64,000 nt of DNA, taken from the NCBI GenBank assembly GCA_963169105.1, contig OY720639.1, positions 121,541,117-121,605,116 of the forward strand. The letters run 5' to 3'. The notes below the pieces were generated by a model. The model ran no database searches and was not told where the DNA came from. It was given only the letters and a program-made list of their open reading frames with translations. Every line of letters starts with the position of its first letter. Position 1 is the stretch's first letter. Positions 12,238 through 25,279 of this stretch are shown here, one piece after another. This stretch comes from Ceriagrion tenellum (Eukaryota; Arthropoda; Insecta; Odonata; Coenagrionidae). Position numbers and translations under genes: made by a program.

Positions 12238-13439
12238 CTGAGATGGAGGTGTTGAAACGTCGGTCCTAGCTTCACCAACCCGGATGAGAACTCAAATAGA
12301 CCCTCATCAATTCCTTGTAGGGCTCCTTCCATGGCGGCGATTCTACATTACACCACATTCCCATTGCTACCTGACTCAGGTACAGTTTTTACCCAAGCTC
12401 CACCGCTATATATATGTCAGTTCACCCTATGCACTTTACTTAACTCGTCTCTTATCAAGTAACACGATAGCTTCTCTGTTTGCTGGCTGACGAAAAATGT
12501 AGAGCGCTGCTGGCTAACTTGCTTGATTTCTAGGATGTTATCGGTTCATTCCTAATTGTGTGATTTCCTTCTTGCTTAATCCGCTCCGAACGATCACCGA
12601 TGAGCTACCCTTCGTACGATCAACGATGAAGTTTAACATTAGCAGAACATTGGGAACGTAGAAGCAACTCAACTGGCACAAGTATAACAGTGAATAGTCA
12701 CTTTGTTATAGCTGCAACAGCTCGTAAATATCACTAATATAAACAAATTTCCTTTCCATCCGATTGGATACAGATCAGCTATCACCTTAGGCATTACCTA
12801 TACGTTTCAGGACATTGATTAAATTAGAAAAGTAAGGGACAACACAAATTGAATTGGCATGCTCTGCGTGTACCTGCACCATTGTCCGTGACAAGTTAAT
12901 ATTCCTCACGTTCAAGTATTCCACATTCTCGTAACATTGTGCGTTTTTTCATTTCTTAGATGTTCCATTTTCACCGCTGAAAATGGCTATTTTAAGGGCC
13001 GCGTTTTGTTCCATCTCAGTACCTCTGCTTCACTCCACAGGCCGGCAACTTTGTTGGAGAGATGGGAAAAGGTACATTTCAGAGGCAAAATTAGTTAATG
13101 TATTCAACAAAATATCAGGCTTTGAATTAAGTTAGGCTCTTTGTATTACGGTATCGAAATATAGAATCGAAAAATAGTCATTTGGTTGTTTTTTTATGAT
13201 AAACATCAATTCATTATGAAATTAAACCAACGATGGGGAAAAGATGGATAAGAGAAATTGAAATCAATATGTCTTTTAAACCCATTTTATGCGAAATAAG
13301 TTATAACTCAGGAGAGCGGCCTTTTAAAATAACTTCAACACTACTTCTCTTTAACCCTGGTAATAGTTATTTTCCGATTATTTCAGAATATTCCCGGTTT
13401 CATAATGTAAACTCCACATATTTCACAAGGTTTGATGTC
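12238..13439. other. Unassigned; begins with a hairpin-like retroelement motif
   Basis: At 12238-12262 the sequence CTGAGATGGAGGT...GAAACGTCGG resembles the CTGANGA-stem-GAAAC motifs found near 3' ends of some retroelements, but the intervening stem is poorly formed. At 12586-12631 two imperfect 18-base direct repeats of CGNACGATCANCGATGA type occur. The rest is AT-rich with no recognised gene. Confidence 0.3.
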
Positions 13440-13469
13440 AAACGCTGGTTGATATGACTCTACAAGAAA

Positions 13470-13820
13470 ATTTCACGAGTAACTCACACACTCTCCATGG
13501 TTGTCGAAGCTTTGTTCGTAGGTTTGTTCCAGAGCAACACGGAGAAAATTATCACGACGTCTCAACACATCTCTGGGTTTGACAAAAGCGATAAAATGAG
13601 AGATATATATTTCCGTGCAGATAAGTGTAAAAACTCGTTCTTTCCGCGCACAATAAGCAATCACAACAAAAACTGAGCTCCAATAAATACACTCCTATAA
13701 TACACGTCACTATTTCACCTCCCAAAACCTTATTCCTTACATCTTTACACGGCTGGTGTCCTATCACTTCAGCCACACGCCCATGCGGTGGTTCGCAGGA
13801 GAGTATGTAGATGTAGATGA
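13470..13820 (+). pseudogene. Non-LTR retrotransposon 3' end (family N1, copy D)
   Basis: Degenerate C-terminal reverse transcriptase sequence read through several frames. It ends with the conserved block NSFFPRTISNHNKN followed by a stop, then a 3' UTR of about 150 bases. The 3' UTR matches the other family copies (AAAACTGAGCTCCAATAA, a CCAAAACCTTATTCC-type block, then a GGTTCGCAGG block) and ends in GTAGATGTAGATGA at about 13820. Upstream, peptide pieces such as RRLNTSLGLTKAIK match the copy at 63 kb. The copy is 5'-truncated with frameshifts and stops, so it is dead. Confidence 0.75.
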
Positions 13821-13889
13821 TTTCACAGGTATACCTGATGACTTGGGTTTTGCATGTTAGAGGAAGCAGGAGAAGGTATTGAACCAAAA

Positions 13890-14510
13890 GTAGCTGAATG
13901 TAGCCATTTTAGTGTTGGATTATCTTGCGTTGCCCAGACCGCAAGGACTTCTCATTCGATCGAACCGCGGTCTCGTCAAACTCGGGTCAAGTGAGCGAAG
14001 GAAGAACTCACCGACTGCCTTCGGGCAGGCGGGCGTGGGTATGGGCGGTGGTACCGCTCACTATCTAGAGAATCGAAACTCCCCGTCCGCGGTGTACGCA
14101 AATTGAGATGTCAGCGGGAAAGAGAAGAGAGGGGGAAAAGAAGAAGAAACAAAAGGGGAGAGAGAGAGAGAGAAGGACGGGAGATTGAGTGCGGTTGGTA
14201 TTTCGGGGTAGTGGAAGGTCCGGGAGGAAGGGCGTTTGTTCGAGGGAGCGACGGGGTTAGAACGGGGAGAGAATATGGGTGGGCTCCCGCATGAGTCTAT
14301 AGGTGGCGGAGAGCGGGAGAGAATGGATGGCAGTGATTGCGGGCAGAAGTGGACTTGACAGGAGGACATGCGGCGAGGGAGAGAGTAAAAGAAGGAACTT
14401 GCGTGGGCCAGATAAGGAGAGAGTGACGTAGGGAGAAAGGTGTAGGTGCGTAAGAATGTGTTCGGAGAAGCGATGGAAAGTGACCAAGGGAAAAGGATTT
14501 GAGTGTAAAA
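13890..14510. other. GC-rich then G/A-rich island
   Basis: 13900-14100 is GC-rich. From 14100 to 14500 the plus strand is almost all purine (runs of GAGAGAG and GGGAA), so the minus strand is pyrimidine-rich. Overlapping frames on both strands are Arg/Gly/Glu-rich or Ser/Pro/Leu-rich and carry no domain signal. I interpret it as a purine/pyrimidine asymmetric island, possibly regulatory, not as a gene. Confidence 0.4.
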
Positions 14511-17125
14511 AGGAATACGGTGGAAGATCAGAAATATTTATGAGGACTGCGATAGTGTTACACGTAAATTTTCGTCCCTTGAAATATTTCCTAAGATCAC
14601 ATTAATCTGCTTCGTTATCCTCTTTTCACTCAATAATGAACTCTCTCTGCACCTTACTCAGTAAGGTAGAATATTCCAACTTCAACAGCAACAAACGAGT
14701 TATTTTATCAGTTGCAATAATGTTTTACATTCTTTGCATGGTTTAGTCCGTATTAAAACACTAGTATTCTCACACCTTCCGTTATTCTTTTATAATCTAC
14801 ATGCGCTCTTAATAACTACGCGGCGGTGCAGTAAGAAATGTTAAGAGAAAGAAATTCTCATCAACAGTAATCGTAAGTTAAAGATTGGTTCCCTGTACCA
14901 CTTAGCTTAATTCTCATTCCAACTAACCGCTACATCCCTTTACAAGTTCTTCATAGGAGATCCATTTATAGTTCAACTCACATGGGCGAAGTAGTGATTT
15001 TAAAGGGCTATCCACAGAGTACCAAGCAAGAGAAGGGATTTCACTAGAATTCATCCCTGTCGCCGTTGGATTTCAAACCCGACCCCTCGGGAAGGGAAGT
15101 CAGAAATATGGCATTCTCAAAATTACCCGGTCCTCTCATAAACGGCACCCATGGAAGACAACAAAAGATGTCGAGTGAGTAAAAAGAGAAAAGAGATAAT
15201 TATTGCTATTGTTAACGTAGAGTCAGAACCTGCCTCTTCTCGGAAGAATTATGAATATTTAAAAGAGAAAAGAATTTTAGAAAATGGTGAAGGGACGGAT
15301 AGCGGCGGAGTGAAAAAATCACAAAAAAGGACGAAGTGCTTAGACATTCCTCTGGCTCCGTGCCAAGAAAGCATAGTGAGAATACGAGTTTCAGAGATAA
15401 AGTATCTTTGAAAAAAAAGAATACGTTGGCATTTCTAGGGTAAGAGGGTAGGAGTGGGGGAAGAGGAATTCTAACATTAAGGAAGATAAAGTGAGAGCCA
15501 AAGAAATTGAAGAGGCATTCTAGGGCAATTTTCATCATAATCCAATACATTACTGATTGATATGTTCATTTGCGTGCTGTTAAAGAACGTTGTGCTTGAT
15601 TCATCCGCCAGTTTGTTTCATAAAATAAGAAAATTTAATTCAAATTTGAATTCTGAAAAATACACTCATTCTTGTTACTCGAGGAAATTCAAATTTGTTA
15701 GAAATGTCGTGTGATAATTCACCAAGCATAAACAGAGAACTGAGATGATCCTGACGTCCTTACCTTTTGTAGTAACACTAAGTATTTAACCAATTATTTG
15801 TTTTCTCCCAATTTCACAAAGTAATTTTGCGTCGAATTTACTCAACCAAATGCAGCTCAAATAGCAATGTTCACTAATCCTGCACGCTTAGTCACCAAAA
15901 TTAAAAAAAGACAATTCCTTTTGTATGGAAATGCAGTTTTATTCCTCAAACTAACGCGGTATCAGTAATCTCATCAAAAAGGTACTTTGAGTATTGTCAA
16001 TCATGAAACTACATGTGAAATTGATCACTTTTTGCGCTTAAGTAAATATAACATAACATGACATTGGTATGGGTAATAAAGACACTCGGTTATGGGGAAG
16101 AGACTTCTCAGATAAATTATATGGAGCTTTTTTTTACATGCAATCACAGTTTATCTAACCATTGCCTTCTTTGCCTTGATGTAAAGTTTTTTAGTCAATG
16201 CGATAACAAGAGTGCAATTTATTTAAAGCTATATTCCACTTTGCGATACCCAATACTGTTGGAATGTTTGTTTTGAGTGACAAAGCACTAATTGTTAGTG
16301 TGAATAAGGGATCACGATAAGATATTTATTTTTCAAGATGGGTATCCGCTATAGCGTATACGGTTAATATTCATGTAGTTAGTGAAAAATCACTTCGTAA
16401 AATTAGGGCATCACATGAAGATCATTATTTTTTCAAGGCATTTTTACTAATTTTTCCGGTCAAACTTTCCATGAGGAAAGCACATCATCCATTTTTGTAT
16501 GTAGTTAAGGAATGTGTCAAGAACTTAAATATAGAAAACAGGTCTTAACACTAATATCTCTTGAACAGTTCCATGGAGTAATTATCTAGCCATATCTTTC
16601 ATTTATATAAAGCTCGATCATGACTAGTATTGATGATAGTCTTCGAAATCACCTTTATTATTTCCCTCATGTGCCCAATAGTATATCAGCCTTTATTATT
16701 AGCATTTTTCTAATATTAATGCTTAAGCTGAGGTCACAATTCATGAGCTGCAATTTTGAAAAAACATAAATAAATGCCCCAAATTTGACGCGAGCACTAA
16801 GCTTGTCGTCTAAATTTGATGAACTAGATAGAACTGTTTATGGCTTTTGCTATATTACACAAAAATAAAGTATAAAAAATCATATCGAGTAACTGAGGTT
16901 GCAAATAGAAATGCCCAGAATAACGAAAAATTTTATCTTTGCGTAAAAATAATCTGATCGACGATCCAATGATGCATGAGAACTCATGCTCAATTCATTT
17001 GCTCTCCCTTTAGCTTCCCTCATCGATTTCCTATTGAATATCCATACACAGAGCCCATACCACTTAAGTGCTGTTTGGAAAAACCTTACGCCAAGCATAG
17101 ATGACGGAAACATCCCGTCATAAAT
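14511..17125. other. AT-rich stretch without recognised features
   Basis: Mostly AT-rich. An 86-codon Lys/Glu-rich frame at 15151-15411 (plus) has no recognisable domain and faces a longer frame on the other strand. No RNA gene or transposon terminus identified. Confidence 0.4.
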
Positions 17126-17129
17126 TCAT

Positions 17130-17780
17130 GTGCGGTGGAGAGCTGTCTACCGCCAAGGCATTGCCGCCATCATGATGCACGTAACATGTCTTTTCCGGTC
17201 ACATGCATTCATATACGCGCACACACGCCGGGTATTAATTATGATTGCCCGGAGGCAAGTCTGTGGGGGAAAAAACCATCTTGCTGCTGTTTTTGGGGAA
17301 GGGGAGCGGGAATAAGGCTCCCCCACCCCATATAATCCTTTAAGCCGACCCCCACACCACTCCGGCCACAGGCCTCACTCCACAGCAAGCCTCCCCTTGT
17401 CATTCTTCTTTTGTATTCATCCATTCTCTCTCTTCTTCTACCATGGGACACACACACTTATCCACCGTCCCCCCATATCCGATGGCATGAGCACCAGTGG
17501 GTGGGTTGGTTGTAGGATGAGGGCGAAGCAGCGCACACAATAGGGGGGGAGGTGGTTGGGGGAATTGGTATTGTTGGCGAAAAGGGATTTTGGAGGTGGG
17601 AGAGGGAAGAGGTATGAAATGACGGTTGAAGGGGGGGCAGCAAGGGGTGATGGCAAGGGGTTGGCGCGCCGAGGGGAGGGAAAGGGGGGAGAAGAGATTG
17701 GTCGGCGGGGGTGGTTTTTACCTCTCCGTAAAAGGGGTAAAAACTTGGGAATGTTGCATTCGATTCGTCGGACCCTCTGA
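17130..17780. other. GC-rich island with a G-rich half
   Basis: 17130-17330 is mixed GC-rich; 17340-17470 is C/T-rich on the plus strand; 17480-17720 switches to G-rich, with many runs of four to eight G. Overlapping frames on both strands have skewed composition and no domain. The strand switch in the middle is notable. Possible promoter region or unusual DNA structure. Confidence 0.4.
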
Positions 17781-18920
17781 ACGTAAGATATTCGAGACTC
17801 GAAAGCTCGTATCAGAGGCTCAGAATTTCAGACATTTGTCTCAATTGTCATTTGACTCTTACAAAGATCTTAAAAGTCCTCTCGCTGAATCCTTAAATAA
17901 ATGTCAGCTACCATTTTAAGCCAAAAAATTCAGTTTAAAGAATATAAGAAAGAAAAAATATAACAATTATGATCACTAGAAACTTAATTTAATGAACTTT
18001 AATGTGTTAATAATACTTTGCATCATTTGAGTCTATTTATAAATGATTACTAAAAGACAATCATTGTAAATTTCCTTATTTTAAAAATTATAAAGTTAAC
18101 TACTTCTTTTTATAATTGCACTTACTCACCTTGTAGTTTCTCACCACGATAAAATCAAAATTATAAAAATTTACGCTAAAGTTTTCCTGCTCGGCTACCA
18201 GTTCTTTTCCAAAGGTAGTCACTTAAAAATTCCATTAAAATCGTAAAAAACATTTCAAAAAATGCTGAGAGGAAAATATTATTTTGTAACGGTCCAAATG
18301 TTAACCAAGTATATTCATCTTTAACTATTTGACAACACCGGTTTCATGTGAATAATGTTTTTAATTGCGTCGAGGAGTGTTTACTAAGAGCTTTCATTCC
18401 AGAGGTCCCCATATTTATGTAAAAGAAATAAAGGAAAAATGTTATATTTGTATTTCTATATAAAATACCTCTCCCTACTTAATACCCTGTCGCTGTAACC
18501 GTGTCGCACAACTAAGCTAATATTTTTTTCTTGCACCAGTTTATCATGAGTCTTATTCAATAACTATAATGCATTATAGTTTTAAATAATCTTAAAATCC
18601 GACAAGAACATCTCCTGAGCCTCGTCGTTCAATACATAGATTCACTAAGGGTAATAACATCACATGCACTGATACTAAACTTTCAATCTACATGATGTAC
18701 TTTAAATTACTTTGTTGTATCAATCAATATTTGCTCAAATATTGGATTCAGACTATGTAGTATATTGATTTCTTGAAAAGTGCTGTCTTTCTTTCAATAA
18801 ACTTGTCGTTTAGTAGTTATAGGTACCTATGGCATGGAGAATGAATATATTGGTACACCGGTAGATTTGTGATTAGAAGGCGTATCAATGTAAGAAATTG
18901 AGCCTTCAAATACTGGCTTC
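17781..18920. other. AT-rich stretch without recognised features
   Basis: Very AT-rich with frequent stops in all frames. I see nothing in it. Confidence 0.5.
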
Positions 18921-19830
18921 CACTTCTACCTAATATGCAGTCTTAAAAGGGTGGTAATTTCACTCAAAATGAATGATAAAGTGTGGAGTATTTTGGGGAA
19001 GAATGGTATCCGTGGGGGATTAAGATAGGGGCTGAAAATGGCAACAAAAAGGCAAAATGAACGAGGAAGTCGGACGGGACTAAAAGAGTGCACTTTGTGG
19101 GTTAAAAGAGAAGATATCGGGAGTGAGCCGTTCTCGGAGCGTAAGTGAGTGAGGGACACTTAGCGGGGCAACGGAAATCTCTTGACAGCAACAGAGTTAA
19201 CGTCATCGTCCTTTTCATCCTGATTTTGCGAGTGCACGGGCCTTATTTTGTTGAGTTTTGAACCTTCGACCTAATTTCGTAATGATTTGCTATTTCTCTT
19301 TTTCTTCTAAGATGAATCTATTGCATTGCTCCCTCCATTCTCGTCTAACTTATGTTGCCTCCCTCAACTCTTCGTAACTCCTTCCATTCATGACATCTGT
19401 CAACGTCTTTTTCTACCTCTTTTTATCTCGATCTTTTCTTCTTATATTATTTTCAGCAGGAAATCGTTCCTCAGAATATGTACCATCTCGTTCACCTTCC
19501 TCTTTCTTACTGATCTTTAAAGGTTCCTTTTCCCCTTCATTCTTCCCAACACTTCCTCATTGCTCTCTTTATAACTCCATTTTAATCTATCTATTATTAA
19601 TAAATAATACAATGGATAAATTAGAATATTTGTACCCTGCCTCGTCCCCTATCCTTGACGCCGCCATTGCCTCCGCTCCTCCCCACACATTCAATGTAAT
19701 CCACCAGCGCTTCGCCTTACCGCTCCCTCCTCCCACACTTGCCATCATTCCCAACAGTAAACCCCACCCCTTAACCCAAGCACCTCCTGCCATTCCTCTA
19801 TCTTTTAGCCAAATAACGTGGCATTGATGT
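18921..19830. other. Moderately GC-rich, pyrimidine-skewed block
   Basis: From about 19280 to 19810 the plus strand is dominated by T and C (CTTCC, CCTCC, TTTTCTT runs). This creates a 145-codon frame (19390-19827) rich in Ser, Phe, Leu and Pro. The frame has no domain signature and its residue content simply mirrors the base skew, so I do not annotate a gene. Confidence 0.4.
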
Positions 19831-19860
19831 ATACCTATATACAGGCTGCATGCATGGCTT

Positions 19861-20005
19861 CTCGGTGCTTAGCGCCGAAACCCGGATCGTGTTTTTAACT
19901 TGTGTTTTTAAACTCTGTGGTTTTAGTAAAAGTTTTAACTAATTCATCCATTGTATTATTATTAGTAAAAATTTATTTCCAAAAAGTCACCAAAGACAAC
20001 ATTTC
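19861..20005 (+). repeat. Dispersed repeat R, copy 1
   Basis: Shares the ordered blocks GCGCCGAAACCCGG, TTTTTAAACTCTGTGG, AAAAGTTTTAACTAATT, ATCCATTGT and AAAGTCACCAAAGACA with the copy at 29160-29330. The same-strand order over about 150 bases shows common descent. The small stem GGTGC/GCGCC before GAAAC is kept (19864-19876), but the upstream CTGAAGA seen in copy 2 is replaced. Probably the 3' or terminal part of a retroelement; the class is not certain. Confidence 0.7.
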
Positions 20006-20333
20006 ATTTCTCTATCCATTATTCTCCATGGCCAAATTTCAAAACCCTCTAGATATTTCTTCTCTTTAACTTTATGAAAGAACTATTTAGTTTGTATCAG
20101 AAATTGATTAGTGCCAACAGGGATATCGGTGGAGGAATATACCCGATGATTCTGAAGCTGTATGATAGGACTTCAAGCGGCGAAGAAGATATAATTTACC
20201 TACCTGAAGGCTCATGCTGCCGGGTCATATGGTCAACACATTGCTATGCGTACCATGGCCTCGGGAAGGTTACGATTTTTCCCTTTCCATAGTCACATGA
20301 AATGATAATCTTTATTCCAAGTACTATTCATTC

Positions 20334-20548
20334 TCCGAGGTCAGTTTATTCGGGTTTCTCCTGCGTTGATTCATGTTAGCGGACAACAGTTTCGCTAACG
20401 TTTCACCAAGCGTCGTCCTGTCCTGAAATTTAATTGTTCGACGCTAGCTGTAACGTTAGCGAAACTGTTGTCTATTAACATAAATCAACACGGGTAAAAT
20501 CCGAATATACTCACTACAATAAATCACCGCAGAAGCCTCCGCACCAAC
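20334..20548. mobile_element. MITE-like inverted-repeat element
   Basis: Imperfect inverted arms at 20347-20415 and 20439-20507 match at 57 of 69 positions and contain an identical 21-base core (20382-20402 and its complement). The loop is 23 bases. The element is bounded by an 11-base direct repeat ACTATTCATTC (20323-20333 and 20549-20559), which may be a target-site duplication, although 11 bases is long for most DNA transposons and the outer ends are not good terminal inverted repeats. It encodes nothing. The transcript would fold into a long hairpin. Confidence 0.65.
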
Positions 20549-20559
20549 ACTATTCATTC

Positions 20560-22980
20560 ACCCTTTAAAATTTTAGTAAGTCTAAATAATATAATTATTA
20601 TTTCTTGTCCGGAGGGCGAACTGGAGGAAAAACGGAATATTACTATATGCTGAAAAGCGGACGACACGAGAACATACGAACTGAAAGTTCATACTCCAGG
20701 TCTGCATACTCTCTATCTGCATGTATAATCTCGACTCCTGATGACCATAGCTTCACCTACAACCTTAATCTATTACATATAATTGAGTTCAATATGTCAT
20801 TGACTCCCTCATTATTCCAACATTGAGTTATAGTATTCATATTACTTTGAATCCATGCTTTATTCGTAAATTAAGTGAATTTATTTAATCATAAAGATGG
20901 TGTACTTGCATAGCATGATATACTATGCGATGAAGATTGCTAGTTAATAAAAAAAATCGTCATTGCCAATTTAAAAATTTTAGACAAATGAAAACTATTT
21001 TTCAAGGATCATTTGCCCAATCGCTATTCACCGAGACATATGCATGCCCCCTAAAAAGCAATCATAAGGGTCTATGCTTCCGCATATGAGTGAGACACTC
21101 AATAGGTGTAGGTCTAAATATTTTACGAAAAATCTTATTCTAGAAGAAATTAGTTTTTTAGACAAAACATCTGCTCCTTCTTGACTTTCCGTGCCAAAAA
21201 ATGGCATAATTTAATTTGGGGATAATTCGGGGCTCAAGCAATATTCATGTTAGAAATCACCATGACGGTTTTGCAGAAAAAAGATTTTCACTAATGCACA
21301 AATAGAAGACTTATGGATTCAAGGCTTAAAAAAATGTGAAAAGTCATTCTTCTAAACGTAAAAGCTTTATTTTAATCCGATTCCTCCTTCCGTATAACAG
21401 TCTTATCCAGAGCATTGTCTTATATAGGATAAATTTCAAATGGATTCAAGTCCTCTAACAGCTAAAACGTAAACAGGAGTTTCGTAAAATCACATGCACA
21501 AGGCTAGGAGTCAACGAGGATAGTTAGTTGTAGGAGGCTCATAAACCATGGCTACAAACCTTTATCACTAGCGTGAAATAGTTATGTTATCTGTAGCATA
21601 TTACCTAGTTGATTTTTAAGGTCCAACTATATATGGCTGGCTGTAACTGAGTGTGTCACCACCTCATGCCTTTAGAGAAAATATATAATGTAGGAATTTA
21701 AGTTCATTCGGAGAGGTTTTAACAACTTTGACGATGTAGACTTGAGCAATTCTGCCTAAATGGATCAGTAAAACACGTGAGCCAATGTCCCCATTAGACC
21801 TGTTATGTGGAAATTGAGGCCTCAAATTTGACCTTAAGTTGAACTATTGTAACGCATAATACCTCAAATTTATAATTTCATTTAAAATTATATTCACACC
21901 CGCAGAGGATTTCCACAGCGATTATAAATGCGGGTTCATTTACAATTTTTATACGGATAATCCAATACTTTTAGGTAATATTTCACTATTCGGATCCATT
22001 ATATACGGCTGTTTGGTATATCATGAGAATTAAAACATTATTCAGTAAGTAGATCATTCAAATCTTCATGAGTGCCATTACCTCCGAGAAAAATGTAAAA
22101 GAACACAATCAGCCGAGTTGTATGCACATGGTATAAATTACATGTTAATTAACAGGCGGAAAATAACATAATGGGCCGGTTGAAATTAATTCTGGCTTAA
22201 ATTTTTAAACATGAGAACAAAATTAGTTCGTCCACCCATGATGTATGCGTTAAATATCCGACGGTGTCATATGTTTTATAACAAAATCCTAACTTGCTGC
22301 TAGCAGAAAGATAAAAAAGGATTACGTCACCTTTTGATTTACGTTAACCCCACGAAGAAAACCCAGTAGTCTGAGTGTCCGCTGCCGTATATGTGGTCAA
22401 GTATTGCAGTACAACATAGCCTGGCGATAATTCTGACTACTCTCAATGAATGTAAAAATAGCACAATACCTGAAGAAAGGAAATAAAATGCATAAGTTTG
22501 CAACAAGTATTTAAAACACATGTTCAAGTGTTTGTGAAAACTAAATTTTTCTCAAAAACACGGATAACTTCAAACGGACGGATTTTACGGCAGCAACATT
22601 GCAGTAAAGCTTAATTGTTTCCACACCTTCCTTGAATAACTCCGACAGTCTACCTCTCAACGTTAATCGGACAAATAAGGTTATATCATCATTACAAAGC
22701 AGAATCTAACCGAGAGTATACCGGGGATAAACAAACCACCGTTCGTGTTGTTTCATATAAGATGAACCAGCACCTAATTTCTCGAGCTCCATGTTGAGGA
22801 AGCTATAGAATCGGTGATGTTTTACCTCAATTGTACAGCGTTTAATGTAATATCTTTGATTTCCACCAAGTTTTTGAATAAGAAATAGGGTTCCCGTAAC
22901 AACTATTGCGTGAATTTATCTCCATGGTGGTTCCTTTTCAATATATAAGTCATCATCTTTAACAGTAAGCTAAGAACACA
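20560..22980. other. AT-rich stretch without recognised features
   Basis: No gene, RNA or transposon terminus identified. Short open frames (20605-20826, 22339-22527) have no recognisable content. Confidence 0.45.
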
Positions 22981-25275
22981 AAAGAGAGAATCGTCAGAGA
23001 GAATCTTCAGAGATTAAATATCAGCGATAGAGTAAAGATGAGACACATCATGGATTACAGCGTTGATTTACGGAACTCCCCTGTGAACCGTTAAACAAGC
23101 ATCGTAAACCGAGGCCGCGAAAGATAGAAAGGTAAAAGCTAGAATGCATGGACGGATTGTAAACTCAGTAAAATTGCTTAGTTCATCAGCACTGTAATCA
23201 TGAGAAAACTCATGAAACGCATTTTTCCACTGAAAACTTGGGGGTGACATTCGCCTGTTCTAATCTTGAGCTGTATACCTAGGGATGCGGGCGGAGTATG
23301 ATTGGGAGTTTCAACATGACGTCCTACAATGGCTAGCACAATCAAATTCTCAACATCCTCTACGTTTGTTCCGTTGAAATTCATATTTGTACTCCTCAAT
23401 GAGTTCCATTCAAAATTTCAGCAACTGAAATTCAAATGCACCCTTTAAATAAGTACAAAAACATATTCAAGGTAAAAACAATCATAAATAGTTTGAAATG
23501 ATTTTTTCTATTTCATTTATCTTCTTAGAATTAGTCTTTGAAAAACGCCTAGTGCGCGGAAAATTTTCGGATCTAAAAATTAATGATGCGAAATACAATC
23601 TATTCGTACAAAGATGGTGATTTACTATCGACTACGTTATATAGTTTTGTTCACTTGAAAATACTAGAGAATTTCAGCTGTTTTGATAATCTCAGGTTCA
23701 ATATCGTTGGTGCTATTCGAATTGTACTCATAACATATACACTCCAATGCGTGATACTACACTTAATTCCGCGTGAACAAACAACTATGCCTTATGAAGA
23801 ATTTTTAATCCAAAGGCAAGCCACACTTGACACATCTGGATTAGGGTTATAGACGTTCCCTTTTCTCCCATATTTTCTCCATTGGAGTACTTTGCAGGAA
23901 AGATGCAATTCCCGTTATCACCAGACGAATATAAACGTTCGTGTGTGTCGTTTGTGTTCGTCTCTTGATAATGTTAAAACACCCGATGCATAAGGCCTTT
24001 GTTGTGCTGTTTTCGAGGTTGTGGGTATAAATAAATAAATAAAAATAAAACAACAACTGAACAGAAATTAATTTTTATATTGAATATGTTCGAGTTCCTG
24101 CTTCCAAAAGTTCCTTGAAAAATATTCGTCGTGTGAAACATTTTTAGCAAAAGCTGAGGTTAACCGTTTTCGAAAACATTGTCAGTCTCGGGTTGTGTAA
24201 TAACTTCAATTATTAAACATTTTCACACAAACCAGTTAAATATTTAGAAAATGAAATTGCAATTACAATAAGGAAATATCAATCTCTTAATAAAAATAGC
24301 AATACTCTTCTGACACATCTTTAACAATCCAATGGTGCGTAACACGTTAAGAAGCCTAATATAGGTTTTACGGTTAGTTTTATGCGTAGGATAATATTAT
24401 TACCGGTAATATACCGATAAAATATATTGTATGCTACTGAAATGCATAGGAATAGTGAACGCAATATGGGACAAACGTACACATTGATTCAATGCACATG
24501 TGCCTTTTGGTGTACTTCAAATGAAATTAAAATACAGAGTAATTTACATCCACGTAAAATTTTTAACTCCACTCTTGAAACCTAGAAAATCTATAGGGTT
24601 TGTAAGTATCCCTACGTATTTTCCCCAACTTAATGAATAAGGAAATTATTCCTTGATTATAGTCTTGCACTTGATAATTGAAAAGGCAAGAATTCGTAAA
24701 TGCATCTTTTGATCTTGAGCTAATTATACCCCACACCTTTCCATAAATTTATTCTTAATCCTACCTTGTAATGTTTCAAAGGTTTAGCCATATTCTATCT
24801 GTTATTTTCTGCACGCCAAAAACGATGCTTATGCCATAGCTAACAGTATTCCTCCATTATATTTCGCTGAATAATAAGAATCCAATCCAATATAAAGATC
24901 ATATTTTTGAGTTTAAATTTCACTTCAGCATGCTTTTAGCAAAACTTTTTTCCGGTTGGGGGAATGTTGGTTAACATTTCCTACAATTCACACCAGCAAA
25001 CCGTGCACGCTTCAATTATCATGTAAATAAAACATGCAAATAAATTCATCCCTTTCCCATCTCTTTATAAAATAAGTTAATTTACTTCTCTTCCTAAGCA
25101 TTATAAGGCATAGTCTCAAGGATGAAAGAGCGGAGCAGAGAAATTTTTTGAGGAACATTACAATCCAATGGAATCGCAGCAAATTTCATACTGGAATAGA
25201 AATTTTGGACGCAGGAAAACCTCGATACAGTAGGTGGCTACGCAATGGATGTGAAGCCATTTAATCCCTTGACGA
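22981..25275. other. AT-rich stretch with minor repeats
   Basis: Two tandem copies of AGAGAGAATCNTC occur near 22983-23008. An (AAAT)n run lies at 24026-24050; such runs often form LINE tails, but no reverse-transcriptase similarity is visible upstream. Frames up to 89 codons (23583-23852) have no recognisable domain. Confidence 0.4.
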
Positions 25276-25279
25276 TCCT

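Noticed and set aside
14061..14487. Overlapping Arg/Gly-rich and Ser/Leu-rich frames
   Set aside because: Both come from an almost pure purine/pyrimidine tract.
19390..19827. 145-codon plus-strand frame
   Set aside because: Lies in a C/T-rich tract; its Ser/Phe/Leu/Pro content mirrors the base skew and no domain is visible.
24026..24050. (AAAT)n run as a possible LINE tail
   Set aside because: No reverse-transcriptase similarity or known 3' UTR found upstream; kept only as a simple repeat.
24880..24898. AATCCAATCCAATATAA identical to the 3' end of SINE copy 1
   Set aside because: Only 17 AT-rich bases with no SINE body nearby; chance is a fair explanation.
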